Assembly: GCA_023014485.1 (NCBI GenBank) | Contig: JAJOZX010000923.1 | Span: 263,501-327,500, forward strand | DNA: 64,000 bases | Direction of reading: 5' to 3' | DNA from: Bathynomus jamesi | Taxonomy: Eukaryota > Arthropoda > Malacostraca > Isopoda > Cirolanidae | In this document: positions 53,607-63,785 of the stretch, piece after piece | Layout: the number at the start of each line of letters is the position of its first letter | Numbering within the stretch: the stretch's first letter is position 1 | Translations under genes and position numbers: made by a program | The notes under the pieces: model-generated | The model's database searches: none | What the model was told of the DNA's origin: nothing | What the model saw: only the letters and a program-made list of their open reading frames with translations

Positions 53607-55589
53607 CTTAACAGAAAGCTATCCTATTTATGTGATGAAAGCGCTTGGTCAAAGTGTGCGGTGGAAGGTTCCGTTTTAAATTTATCGACATATGTCTTAT
53701 CCAAATCCGAAAAGGAAGTTCTTAATTTAGGGCTGTCGTTTGTCCTTAAGCCCGATAAAAACATTGTTTTAGATTTTGTGTCTTCCGTAGTTAATTCCAG
53801 GGTGGATATTCCGTGTTTAAATGGTTTGATTCTGAGCAAGTTTCTGGAACATTTCAACTCAATGGACTCTATTCCCAAAAGATTCCGGTTAGCTTTAGAC
53901 AAGCTCAGGAAGAATGAAGCAATATTTGTCACTAAAGCGGACAAAAGTAACACTGTGATTATTTTGGACAAGTGTGATTATAAACAAAAAATGGAAGCGT
54001 TACTTAGTGATGAATTCACCTACACCAAAGTGAGATCGTCCCCCCTAAAGCGTCTTTCTGCCGAATTCAACAAAACCACCAGGAACTTATTAAAAGATGT
54101 CCCGGCGATTGATCCTAAAAGATTTCTACAGATTAACCCCAAACTCCCCCACATTTACGGCCTACCCAAAACCCATAAGATTAATATACCACTCCGTCCC
54201 ATTATTTCACACAGGGGTTCCTTTAGTTACAGGTTATCTAAATTTCTTACAGATAAATTATCCCCATTAGTTGGTAAATTTTCAGGCTCGCACATCACTA
54301 ATTCCTGTGACTTTATTAACAAAGTTATGTCCTTAGATTTAAAACGGGGAAGAATGATAAGTTTTGACGTTGAGTACTTGTTTACGAAAGTTCCCATTGA
54401 TGATGTACTTAGTTTTTTAGATAGAAAATTGCCAACATGTAACGTAGAACTAGGCATGCCCACATCTGTATTTTTAGAACTGATAAACCTCTGTGTCACC
54501 AATAATGCCTTCTCCTTCCCTTCGGTGAAGAATTTTATTTGCAACGTTTTGGTATGGGAATGGGGTCCCCTTTATCCCCAATACTGAGTACATTATACAT
54601 GGAATATTATGAGTCGGAATTGTTGCAAACAATATGTCCCAGGAATCTAATTTGGTTTCGTTATGTAGATGATATTTTCTCATTTTGGCCTGATCACTGG
54701 AACAACTTTGACACTTTCTTTCAGTCATTAAATAATCTTGTTCCCTCTATTAAATTTAAATATGAATGGGAGAACGACAAACAATTACCTTTTCTAGATG
54801 TTTTGGTCATTAACGAAATCGGAAAGCCCAATTTCACGGTCTATAGAAAACCTACTCATTGTAATTCGTACATTCATTATTTTTCATATCATGATGAAGG
54901 GGTTAAAAGCTCAATTATTTCTTCCATGTTTCTAAGAGCACTCAGGATTTGTAGCCCACATTTGCTGGACCCAGAAAATTCAAAGATTTGGAACATTTTT
55001 AAGGATTTAAAATATCCCGAGTGGTTTATCAGAAAGGCGTATTTTAAAGCCAGAAAATCTTTTTATGCCCCTCGGGAACCTTCAGTTAACCAAAAACAAT
55101 ATGTGAGTTTGCCTTACATTGCCGGCTTAGAAAGAGTAAAACCGTTGACGAAAGATTTTTTTTAAGTTTGCTTTGGCGTTCAAATATTCGTCTACCGTGA
55201 AAAGTAAATTGGTTAGGAATAACGTTGCAAAAGAGGAACAAGCCTGTGTCTACAGCATTCCCTGTAAAAGTTGTGATTTAGTATACGTGGGAGAAACTGG
55301 AAGAAATATTGAAACCCGTATTAAAGAACACAAATATGCCTTCAGAAGTTGTAATACTAATAATGCCATTTTTTATCACGCCAGCCAAAATAATCATGCT
55401 ATAGATTGGGAATCAAGTAAGGTACTTTATAAATGTAATAATTATGTCAAAAGAAAAATAATAGAATCTGTGTGTATAGAAAAAGTAGATAATTTTAATT
55501 TGTGCGAAGGTACTTATAAGTTAGACCCTTTAATGAGATTCTTGGTCAAAAAATCCCTTACGGAGTCGTGGGAACGGGTTCGAACCTAA
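53607..55589 (+). pseudogene. Penelope-like RT and GIY-YIG polyprotein, plus copy
   Basis: Same domain order as the minus copy. The main frame from LSYLCDESAWSKCAVEGSVL runs through KLPHIYGLPKTHKINIPLRP and ISFDVEYLFTKVPIDDVLSF. It shifts near 54530 (shared with the minus copy) into FGMGMGSPLSP, RYVDDIFSFW and PFLDVLVINEIGKPNF. It shifts again at an eight-T run (55157-55164; seven in the other copy) into the GIY-YIG part. The open frame extending upstream to 53289 is the antisense of the minus copy and not part of this protein. Inactive as it stands. Confidence 0.92.
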
Positions 55590-56249
55590 GTGTGAATTTC
55601 TTAAAGGTCTCTGGATTGGATTGTTTCCTTACTCGCTTTTAGTAAATGTAATAATGGAAGTAATAAATGTGGAAATAAATATAAATGCAACAGATGTAAT
55701 AATAAAGGTAATATTATAAATTTAATAATTAGGGTAAAGGTAATAATAATAAATGTTAAAAAAAAAATGTAAATGCAATAATAAATGCAGTAATTATGTC
55801 AAAATATTAGAATCTGTATGTATAGAACAAGAAGATAGTTTTAATTTGTGGGAATGTACTTATAAGCGGACCCTGTAATAAAGTGCCCTTCCGGTGTCGG
55901 GAGAACGGTATCTAACCTAGGTGCGAATTTCTCAATGGTCTCTGGATTGTTTCCTAATCGGCTTTTTTCATTCGTTTTTCGGTTTATAAGTTCTGTATAA
56001 TAAACAACAATGTAATAACCAATGTAATAATAAATTTATAATGTCTGTAATAAATAATTATGCAATATTAAATGTAATAAATTTAATAATAAATGTAATA
56101 ATTATGTAAAAAAATAATATAATCTGTATGTTTAGAACAGGAAGATAGTTTTAAATTTGTGCGAATGTAATTAATGAAAATGCCCTTCCGGTGTCGGGAG
56201 AATGGGATCTAACCTAGGTGCGAATTTCTTAACGGTCGGTCCCTGGACT

Positions 56250-56361
56250 GTTTTTCCCTCTTGGTTCATTCGTGTTTCTGTATCCACCCGAGGAGGATGC
56301 CAGTGGGCGTCGAAACTGTTGTGGAAATAAACTCTGTCTATTAGAGTGGGTTTTTATTTTC
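56250..56361 (+). ncRNA. Hammerhead-ribozyme-like motif of the PLE end
   Basis: The plus strand reads GAGGATGCC AGTG GGCGTCGAAAC, that is GCC/GGC stem II with an AGTG loop and a GAAAC core. PLEs are known to carry hammerhead ribozymes in their terminal repeats. Here the conserved CTGATGA element is reduced to GGATG, so activity is doubtful. Mirrored at about 50925-50970 and 12640-12690. Confidence 0.4.
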
Positions 56362-56376
56362 ATATTCATCTGCATT

Positions 56377-57430
56377 TTCTACTTTATTCTCAGACTTAGA
56401 GGTGCTAAACACAAAGTTAACTTGTTCCTTAAGCAGTTCCCTCATTTTTATGTCATTGGGTCTCCCTATCTATCAGCGCACCAATACTTCTTTACACTGC
56501 ATTTTTCTTTTCGCAAACGGTAGAATTATTTTAGGTTATTTTTTGTTTTCTGCTACCTTGTTTTCCTCCTCGTTTGTCTTGTGGATGAATGTTTGCTTTA
56601 GGTTCATTTCTATTTTGTATTTTTTCTAGTATGAGTCTCCCTGCTTTAGTTCTGCACTTGTGGAGATTTTTTACGGTTTGTTTCCGTTGTCCTAATTTTT
56701 TCTCTAGAGCTTGCTACTTTTTCTTCTTTGTCTCTTCGGAACATGTTTCAGCAATATACTGTAGGTTTAGTTTCATTTTCTATTACACATAGTATTTTTT
56801 CTGGAGTATTCTCATGAAGTAACAATTCCCAAATTGCTTTCTTTAAAACCACATTTACACTTTCCCAATCTGCTTTGAATTTCTATTTAACTCTTCAAAT
56901 ATTCCTTCTGACTCTCTGGGATGCGTTTTTGGACCTCTGGTTGGTAACTATAATCGCATATCGAATAGGTTATGGTCGGGGAAATATGTGAGCGTTACAT
57001 TTTTATTTATTATTTGCCTGACTTATGGGTCAAAATTGCTTGACTTATGGGTCATAATTTGTCAAAAGTAAATCCAAAACGTTCTCTTTCCTCGTCGCTT
57101 CACAGATTTCTTGGGTAAGGGCGTTATGTTCCATAATATCTAATAGCATTATTGCCTGGGTTCTATCATCTTTTGTAATATTACCATGAAACTTCTCAAC
57201 ATATATAACTAAGTAATTTTTTCTTCCATGTTATGAACGGGAAATTAAAATCCTCTCAAATTAAAATATTTGGTGCTGGAGTTTCAAGTAATTTTAACAT
57301 ATTTTCTATTTCATTTGTAACGAATTGGAATTCCCTTTTTGTGGTGTTTGTGGTCTGTAGACGTTCGTAATGGTTAGATTAAATTCTTTTACTTCTAAAA
57401 TAATAATTTCAACTGTGTATATATATATAT
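56377..57430 (-). pseudogene. CR1-like LINE endonuclease and linker, 5' half of a split copy
   Basis: The minus strand yields FNLTITNVYRPQTPQKGNS (endonuclease), LTQEICEATRKENVLDLLLT (end of endonuclease), then a basic linker and, at the junction, FVFSTSKSENKVE, which continues as NADEYFNID at 50850 once the PLE dimer is removed. Many stops and frameshifts. The first part of the endonuclease is missing. Confidence 0.75.
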
Positions 57431-57439
57431 GTGTATATA

Positions 57440-57840
57440 TTAGGGTGATGCAAAAGTGGGGGAGTAAAATTTTTTGTTTCAAATTTTTGAGATACCCTCT
57501 CATTTGGTTTGATTTGGTGGAAAAATGATCCTGGGGAAATTTCGGGTCAAAATTCGAATATTTGGAGGTCGCGCCCGCCATTTGAAAATTTGCTGATTTC
57601 CATGACACCCAGGAGGTACAGCAAGCGTCACGTTACTTCTTTTTTGAGTGGAAGTTCCCCAGGAGGCCTATCATACCACCTTCCTCTTTTCCATTTGTTC
57701 ATAAAACAGATACAATACAATAGATATTTACAATAGATACATAGAATGGATATACTCGTAAATTTTACTGTTGCGTCAAAGATACGAGAGTTTTCTTAGT
57801 TTTGTCCAGAAGCTTCTTCCGATAATTTGATACAACTTGC
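57440..57840. other. Short spacer with a lone mariner-type end
   Basis: AGGGTGATGCAAAAGTGGGG follows a TA array and looks like a transposon terminus, but I found no partner. No gene. Confidence 0.4.
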
Positions 57841-57854
57841 AGTAGATATTGCTT

Positions 57855-60800
57855 CTGTTGTTGTTGTTGTTGTTGTTTAGCCGATCAGCCCACCCTGATC
57901 GAGCAAGCCGGCGGCACGCAGGTAACCGATCGCCCTCTCCGGAGTGGACCAGAGGTTCAGCGCACTAGTGATGTTGTGTTGTGTTCGTTGTTGTGCTAGA
58001 GCGGTAGAGTCCGTCATAATGTGTTCAATTGTTTGTGGTGTGTCTTGGCACAGGTGGCAGGTGTCGTCTATGGAGTTGTCTAGTCTGTGTTTATATGTCC
58101 GTAAGTTTGGGTGATGTCCACATCGGAATCGTGCTAAGTTAACTCGATCCGATCTGCTCAGGCTGATCTCTGACCTGTTAATGGGTGGCGGCTTCGCACC
58201 TAGGACCGCATTCGGACCGAGTCGTGTCAGTGCTTTGTGGGTTAGGTGTGTGTGTATGTGTTTTCTGTACTGTGTGATGTCTGTGGGGCGTGGTATGGAA
58301 TGGAGTATTTCGTTATAATATCTCTCTGGTGTTACCTTAATGGTGCGAGGTGTTGGTGCATGATTGTACATGTAGTGGCAAGGGTGTTGTGGGTTAGTTG
58401 TCGCTGCTGCCATGAATTGTGTTCCCCTCATGTCTAAATGTTCCCTAACTTTTAGTATTTTTGTTTCTGTGTGCAGGTGTTCTGTTGGTGTTGTTTGAGT
58501 GCATCCTGTAATGATACGAAGTGCGTTGTTTTGTATTGTTTGCAAGGTGTTTATGTGTGTGTTTGAGATAATGGGTGCCCAGCATGGGCTAGCATAGTCC
58601 ATAACTGAGCGAATATATTGTTTGTATATGAGTGATGTTGTTTCCTGCTGGTGTCCAAAGTTTGTGCCTGTTAGTACCCTAAGCGTGTTAAGTCTTGACG
58701 TACATTTGGTTTTAATGTCCTGAATGTGGTTTGCAAAAGATAATGATGTGTTGTATGTGACACCAAGTATTTTGGTTCTGTGAGTGTGTGGAATGTTGAT
58801 GTTGTTTAGTGTAAGCTGTGGAATTACCTGGTGTTCTTTTGTGTTGCTTGTAAGCAAGGTGATGGTTGATTTTGTGGGCGCTACTTTGAGTCTATTGTGT
58901 GTGAGCCAGTCTTGTATACTGTTTATGTATGTTTGTAGGTTATTTGTAGCGGTGTCGATGTTGTTGTGGGTGGATGTTAGAGTGATATCATCTGCATATG
59001 ATGATAAGGTAAGCTTGTTATCTATGGGTGTTGGAATGTCATGCATGTATAAGTTGAAGAGTGTTGGTGAGAGAACAGAGCCTTGAGGGACCCCGTTCGG
59101 AAAAAGCTTGTTTTTGGATGACTTGCCATTAAATGTGACATGTGAGTATCTTCCTGAGAGATAGTTGCTCAGCCACCTTTTGGTGTTATTGTGCATGTTT
59201 GTGTTGAGTATTTTGTTTATGAGAGGGAAGCGTAGAATAGCATCAAATGCTTTACTAATGTCTATTGTTGCTAATAGTGTACGTTGAGCTGGTCTTCTGG
59301 AGTTGATGCCATCCATGATGTGCTGCGTGAGGTTAGTGAGTAATGTCGTGGTTGAGTGGTGAGGTCTGAATCCATGTTGAGTAGGCGATAGTGGTATGTG
59401 TGGGTTGGTGATTTGTAAGATTAGTCTTTCTGTTACTTTGGAAGGTGTGCATAGTAAAGTAATGGGTCTATAGGAAGCTGGTTCTGTTGGATTTTTGTTT
59501 GGTTTGAGTAGTGTAATAATTTTACCTTGTTTCCATATGTCAGGAATAATACAGTGTTGGTATGAATATGTGCTGATATTTGTGAGAGCTAATATTCCTT
59601 GTGGGCCCAAGTGTTTAAGGTGTATGTTAGATATGTTGTCTGGTCCAGTAGCCTTAGAATTCTTAATGTTTTTGATGATCTTGGTGGTCTGGTCTGTATT
59701 GAAGGGTGTAATGGTCATGTCGAGTCTGTAGGTTTTCTTGTGTCTGGCTGTTTGTCTGTCTGCATGTTTCTGGTTGTTGTCTCTGTTTAAGTGACTTATC
59801 TTTGCGTAGTGATTAACTAGAATGTTAGCTTGTTGTGTGTATGTTGGGATATTATTTTGGCTGCGACAGATAGCCGCGTGTGAGGTGTGAATGCCGCTGT
59901 TAGAGTGGGTAATGCTGTTTATAGTCTTGTATAGCCTGTATGTATCTGTGGAGTAGTTTAGTGTTGTTATGAATTCCCTGAATGTTTCTGTTTGTTTTTG
60001 TTTGAGTTTGTTGTTTATTTCTGTGTTGAGCTGTTGTATCTGCTGTTTTATGGCTTCTGTGTGTGGTGTTTGTGTGTTATATTTGAGGTTGTTACGTTGC
60101 CTTATGAGGTGGGCTATTTCTCTAGTGTAATTTGGGTTGTATTTCCTAATGTTGCCCTTGGGTATGTATTTGTTTGCATTATTGATAATCTGATTAAATG
60201 TCTTGAGTGTTGTATCGATGTTTATGATGGGTGTGCTGTTTAATGTGGTGAATTGTTCCTCAGTCTGTATTTTGAACTGTTCCCAATCAGCTTTCTTGTA
60301 ATTTCTGTAAGTGTGCCTAAGGCTGTTGGGGCAGAGTGTAGAATGTGTTGTAATGATGATGGGCAGGTGGTCTGATGACAGTTGTTTTTCTGTTCTCCAT
60401 TGTGTATGTGTTGCTAGTGAGGGGGAACAGAACGTTATGTCTGGGGAGGAGTTTGAGTATCCTGCTTGATGTGGTATGTGTGTATGTTCTTCTGTATTGT
60501 TAAGAATGAAGAGGCTGTTTAGTTGTGTGGCTATGTTGGCGCCTCTGGTGTTGTTTTGGTTGTGCAGGTACCAACTAGTGTCTTTGGCGTTGAAGTCTCC
60601 TCCTAAGATGACATTAGTGAGAGAGGCAAGATTGTGTAACTGTGGATTGTAATTGGCTGGCACCTGAGGTGAACTATCTGGTGGGATGTAAATGTTGATT
60701 AGTGTGGTGTTGTGTTTTGCGCGTGTTTTAATGTTAATTGCCTGTATTTCTATCGTGTTATCTGCTTGGATTGTGTTTCTAATGTTTTGGGTAGCATCAG

Positions 60801-61440
60801 TGTAGCTAATGCTTTTACGTATGTAAGTGATGAGTCCACCCCCGTTACCCCCAGTACGATCTTGACGGATCGCCGTGAAGTCAGGGATGGTGGGTGTTTT
60901 GTGTGTGCGTTTTAGTTTTGTTTCTTGTATAAGTGCTATGTGAATGTTTTGTTTGTGTACGAATTCCCTAAGCTGCATGATTTTGTTTGTAAGGCCATCT
61001 ACGTTGTACTGTAATATGTTAATATTATACTTCTGTATGTGTCTCATGGTGCTATTGTGTCTATGTCTTTGTGTATGGTGACATGTGTAAGTTGTAGTGG
61101 GGCCTGGATTAGTCTTAATGTCGCCAGAGAGTAAGAGTAGTTCGGGGAGCACGCAATTGTTCCCTGTAATTGAAAAAATAGCACGCTGAGAATAGGTCCG
61201 GCCCAGGGAGCCGATCGGCACTCTGACCGTGCCACGCAACAGGCCGTCGACTGCCAGTCTGGCCAACCGTAGACAGCCCGCTGCACGGAGATTTGAGGAA
61301 GTTTGGCCACCAGCGCGTTGATGTTTTGGTTTGACGTCGCTTCTTCGCGTTGACGTGTCCTGCGCTGGAGGATGCAGCCACTGTTTAGAAGCTTCCTCGT
61401 CAGCTGCTAACACTTTTTTCACGTTGTTCTAGCTACTGTA
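57855..61440 (-). mobile_element. Non-LTR retrotransposon with intact ORF and (CAA)n tail
   Basis: On the minus strand a single long ORF ends in GGCTAA, directly followed by a (CAA)n repeat (plus-strand TTG units 57855-57876), with almost no 3' UTR. A simple-repeat tail in place of poly(A) occurs in I/Jockey-type elements. The 5' end lies near 61440; a separate ORF1 was not seen. Target duplications were not identified. Confidence 0.85.
57877..61422 (-). CDS. LINE ORF2: endonuclease and reverse transcriptase with 2A-like motif
   Basis: 1181 uninterrupted codons. Residues 95-108 read LLLLSGDIKTNPGP, a 2A-like ribosome-skipping motif with Lys where Glu is usual. Endonuclease about 130-370: ILQYNVDGL, LIQETKL, GGDFNAKDTSW (274-284), SSDHLPI. 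Reverse transcriptase about 560-860: SKATGPDNIS, SYRPITLLC, TIDISKAFD (719-727), GVPQGSVLSPTLFN and YADD (809-812). The C-terminal CHLCQDTPQTIEHIM resembles the usual zinc knuckle but lacks its last Cys. No RNase H domain. The frame opens after a TAG at 61429-61431; its nominal first codon is GTG and the first ATG is near residue 126, after the 2A motif. Possibly still active. Confidence 0.93.
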   Translation of the reverse strand: MKKVLAADEEASKQWLHPPAQDTSTRRSDVKPKHQRAGGQTSSNLRAAGCLRLARLAVDGLLRGTVRVPIGSLGRTYSQRAIFSITGNNCVLPELLLLSGDIKTNPGPTTTYTCHHTQRHRHNSTMRHIQKYNINILQYNVDGLTNKIMQLREFVHKQNIHIALIQETKLKRTHKTPTIPDFTAIRQDRTGGNGGGLITYIRKSISYTDATQNIRNTIQADNTIEIQAINIKTRAKHNTTLINIYIPPDSSPQVPANYNPQLHNLASLTNVILGGDFNAKDTSWYLHNQNNTRGANIATQLNSLFILNNTEEHTHIPHQAGYSNSSPDITFCSPSLATHTQWRTEKQLSSDHLPIIITTHSTLCPNSLRHTYRNYKKADWEQFKIQTEEQFTTLNSTPIINIDTTLKTFNQIINNANKYIPKGNIRKYNPNYTREIAHLIRQRNNLKYNTQTPHTEAIKQQIQQLNTEINNKLKQKQTETFREFITTLNYSTDTYRLYKTINSITHSNSGIHTSHAAICRSQNNIPTYTQQANILVNHYAKISHLNRDNNQKHADRQTARHKKTYRLDMTITPFNTDQTTKIIKNIKNSKATGPDNISNIHLKHLGPQGILALTNISTYSYQHCIIPDIWKQGKIITLLKPNKNPTEPASYRPITLLCTPSKVTERLILQITNPHIPLSPTQHGFRPHHSTTTLLTNLTQHIMDGINSRRPAQRTLLATIDISKAFDAILRFPLINKILNTNMHNNTKRWLSNYLSGRYSHVTFNGKSSKNKLFPNGVPQGSVLSPTLFNLYMHDIPTPIDNKLTLSSYADDITLTSTHNNIDTATNNLQTYINSIQDWLTHNRLKVAPTKSTITLLTSNTKEHQVIPQLTLNNINIPHTHRTKILGVTYNTSLSFANHIQDIKTKCTSRLNTLRVLTGTNFGHQQETTSLIYKQYIRSVMDYASPCWAPIISNTHINTLQTIQNNALRIITGCTQTTPTEHLHTETKILKVREHLDMRGTQFMAAATTNPQHPCHYMYNHAPTPRTIKVTPERYYNEILHSIPRPTDITQYRKHIHTHLTHKALTRLGPNAVLGAKPPPINRSEISLSRSDRVNLARFRCGHHPNLRTYKHRLDNSIDDTCHLCQDTPQTIEHIMTDSTALAQQRTQHNITSALNLWSTPERAIGYLRAAGLLDQGGLIG

Positions 61441-61609
61441 CCTGTTCAGACGTTTTTTATAAACAAATCTTTATAAACAAATATGCAATTTTGTCTTGCT
61501 CTCTTTGTTGGAGTTCTGAAAATGAATTGCCCTCCTCTCTGCTAAATTGCTCTAATATGGACTCTGTTTCTTCTCTTTCTTTTATTTTCACTAGAAATAT
61601 GTCTAAAAT

Positions 61610-63785
61610 TCAATACAGAAATCTTCTTGGGAAGAATTTAGCACCACAAACTATGGTCTGCTTCTGTTGTTCATTATTGGTAATTAATTTGTTATAATCT
61701 TCAATCAATTTCACTCCTCTTTCAGCAATATCATTAACAACTTTCATGTGATTCACTACGTTCTTTGCAACCCAATAACTCTCATCGAGAAGCCAATCTT
61801 CTACTGGTTTGCTCAAGAACATTGAAGACAATCCAAGTATACTGACGAAGGACTTTGTGTTAGCAGTTACAAAATCTTCAAGCTGCTTATTGTCAATAGT
61901 TTTGATGTCTATTTGTGTCTTCTTTGGAGGATCTGGCTCTGAAGATTTTGTAAGAGCATCCTTCATTTTTCTTTTGGTGTCAAAGCTGATTTTATCATCA
62001 AAGAAAGCCAATGCGATCAACTCTTCTGAGAGATACCACAAATGATTCTTGAATTTTTCTAAAGCAGCATTTGCTAGTTGTTCATTTGTGCTTTCGTAGC
62101 TGTGAAGATTCTTGAGAAGACTCAGATCATTTCGTGGAGCAATTGCTGCGCAGGGTGCTGAAAACCAATGCTTAATATAAATTGAAACAGAAAACCAACA
62201 AATTTCTTTTAGATTTCTTTCTTCTATTGCTGTTATTTTGAACTGACTTTTGAACATAAAGATTTTCATCGAATAAATGACTTTCGCCATCCAACGGGCT
62301 CTATGATAAGCCCCAGGCTTCCTGAATTTTATTCCAGTCATTGGAGTACCGCCAAGCAAGATGATTGTCAGTTCCAATAACTCTCTGTAATCGTCGCGAG
62401 GTTGATCTTCATTGATTTTTCTTGCTGCAAAGTTGATGATTTCCTCTTTTTCCTTTTGTGGATAATTTTCTAATTTATCGTATGAAGTTAGATTAATCTT
62501 ATTCCAGTTTGTTTTGAATCTTTTGAATAACTGAATGTCAGGGCCTGATGAAGTCTGTAATGCAGGGGATACCACTGCTTCCAACATGATTTCAAGGATA
62601 TGGTGTCGACAATGACACCACAACAAATCTTTCTCCATTTTCTGTTCAATTAGGACACAAGCTCCGTTTTTACGACCTGTGTTCGATGCAGTTGTATCGA
62701 AACACATGCCTTTTACCTTATCTATTAGATTCCAATCAATGATCGCCTGATGTACTGCATTTGCAGTATCCTTTCCTGTGCCATGATCTATTTTTGGCAC
62801 TCCAAGCAGTTGATCTTCTCCACTGCCAGAGATTAGGACTGGCAACCGACCAACAACCTCATTCCCAGTAATGTCTTCGAGGAGTTTGCCATCCCAATGA
62901 ACAATCAAAGGTTTGTCAGCTTGAAATTCTTCTATCAAGTTTTCACTGAACTTCTTTCTTGATTTCTGTCTTGCCCTGTGAATCGATGAGTAGCTAAGCT
63001 AACATTGTAATTCTCTGGATCTTTTCCAACATTTGCGATCGTTGGAATAATTATATTAAAGAGGCTGATCGGTCGCTGATCTTAGCAACATCCAATGAGG
63101 AAAGCAGATTTTCATTCATAATCTTGAATTTTTTTCTTGGAAGGCCTCTTTTGGATGTTGAGGGCTGTTCCAGATCTACTTCTTCTTCCGTAGATGCAGG
63201 TGAATCACTGCAGGAACTGCTGCTGCTTGCAAGAACAACTGTTTCATCAAATGCACTTGATTCACGTAACCTTTTCTTATCCATTTTTTCATGTCTCTTC
63301 GCAGCTCCCTTTCGACGTTTTTCTTCATCCTTATCAACTGCCATCATTTTACCCTTTCGACCTTCCCTTTGTAGCCGTAGAAACTCTCTATCTTCTTCGA
63401 TAGTTATTAACTCGTTAGCATTTGCATGCGCAATATCAAAGAGTCCATCCAATTTTTCTTTCCATGTATTCTCTTTCTCTATTGAAAACTTCAATTTTTT
63501 TCCTTTGCTCTTCTTCAGCCCTTGCCACTCATCATACAGTTTATTTAATTTCTTCACAACATTACATTTCTGGGTTGTTGGTATTCCTGCTCTCTGCCAC
63601 ACTTCCAATACATCATTAACGGTTGAAGTTAATGCTTCTCTGACGGTTTCATTCTTGACATGTTTATAATTCATGAATAAGGAAATTACTTCTTTCTTTG
63701 ATGGAAGCTTACTTTGATTCAATTTATCTATTTGTTGGCCGATCAGCCAGATATCTGTTGAGCTTCTTGATCTCATTTTCATCAC
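61610..63785 (-). pseudogene. TAGGG-family transposase (copy B), two frameshifts
   Basis: The N-terminal part (63785-63051) has LNQSKLPSKKEVISLFMNYK, VNDVLEVWQRAGIPTTQK, KLDGLFDIAHANANELI and EDREFLRLQREGRKG, then a Ser/Glu-rich low-complexity stretch and KISDRSASL. A shift near 63058 gives FNIIIPTIANVGKDPENYN. A second near 63000 gives YSSIHRARQKSRKKFSENL and the main part (62938-61610): IVHWDGKLLED (Asp), GMCFDTTASNTGRKNG (Asp), LLWCHCRHHILEIML (C-x2-H) and AYHRARWMAKVIYSMK. It is more divergent than A, C and D and lacks the Cys cluster. Termini were not found; the upstream one probably lies beyond 64000. Confidence 0.78.

Larger units (their letters stand above)
50851..56361. mobile_element. 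Penelope-like inverted dimer (5.5-kb palindrome)
   Basis: Two PLE copies point outward from a centre near 53573-53692, their 3' ends outermost. The whole unit is flanked by a 15-bp duplication ATATTCATCTGCATT (50836-50850 and 56362-56376). The ends share AAAACCCACTCTAATAGACA and a GGATGCC-AGTG-GGCGTCGAAAC core. The left end has about 48 extra bases (AAATGCAAAAAACTTCACTT...), also present on the PLE stub at 12572. The arms are nearly identical. Confidence 0.92.

Noticed and set aside
61115..61381. Overlapping frames opposite or beside the LINE N-terminus as a separate ORF1
   Set aside because: Only the frame with GDIKTNPGP continues into the endonuclease; the others show no known domain.
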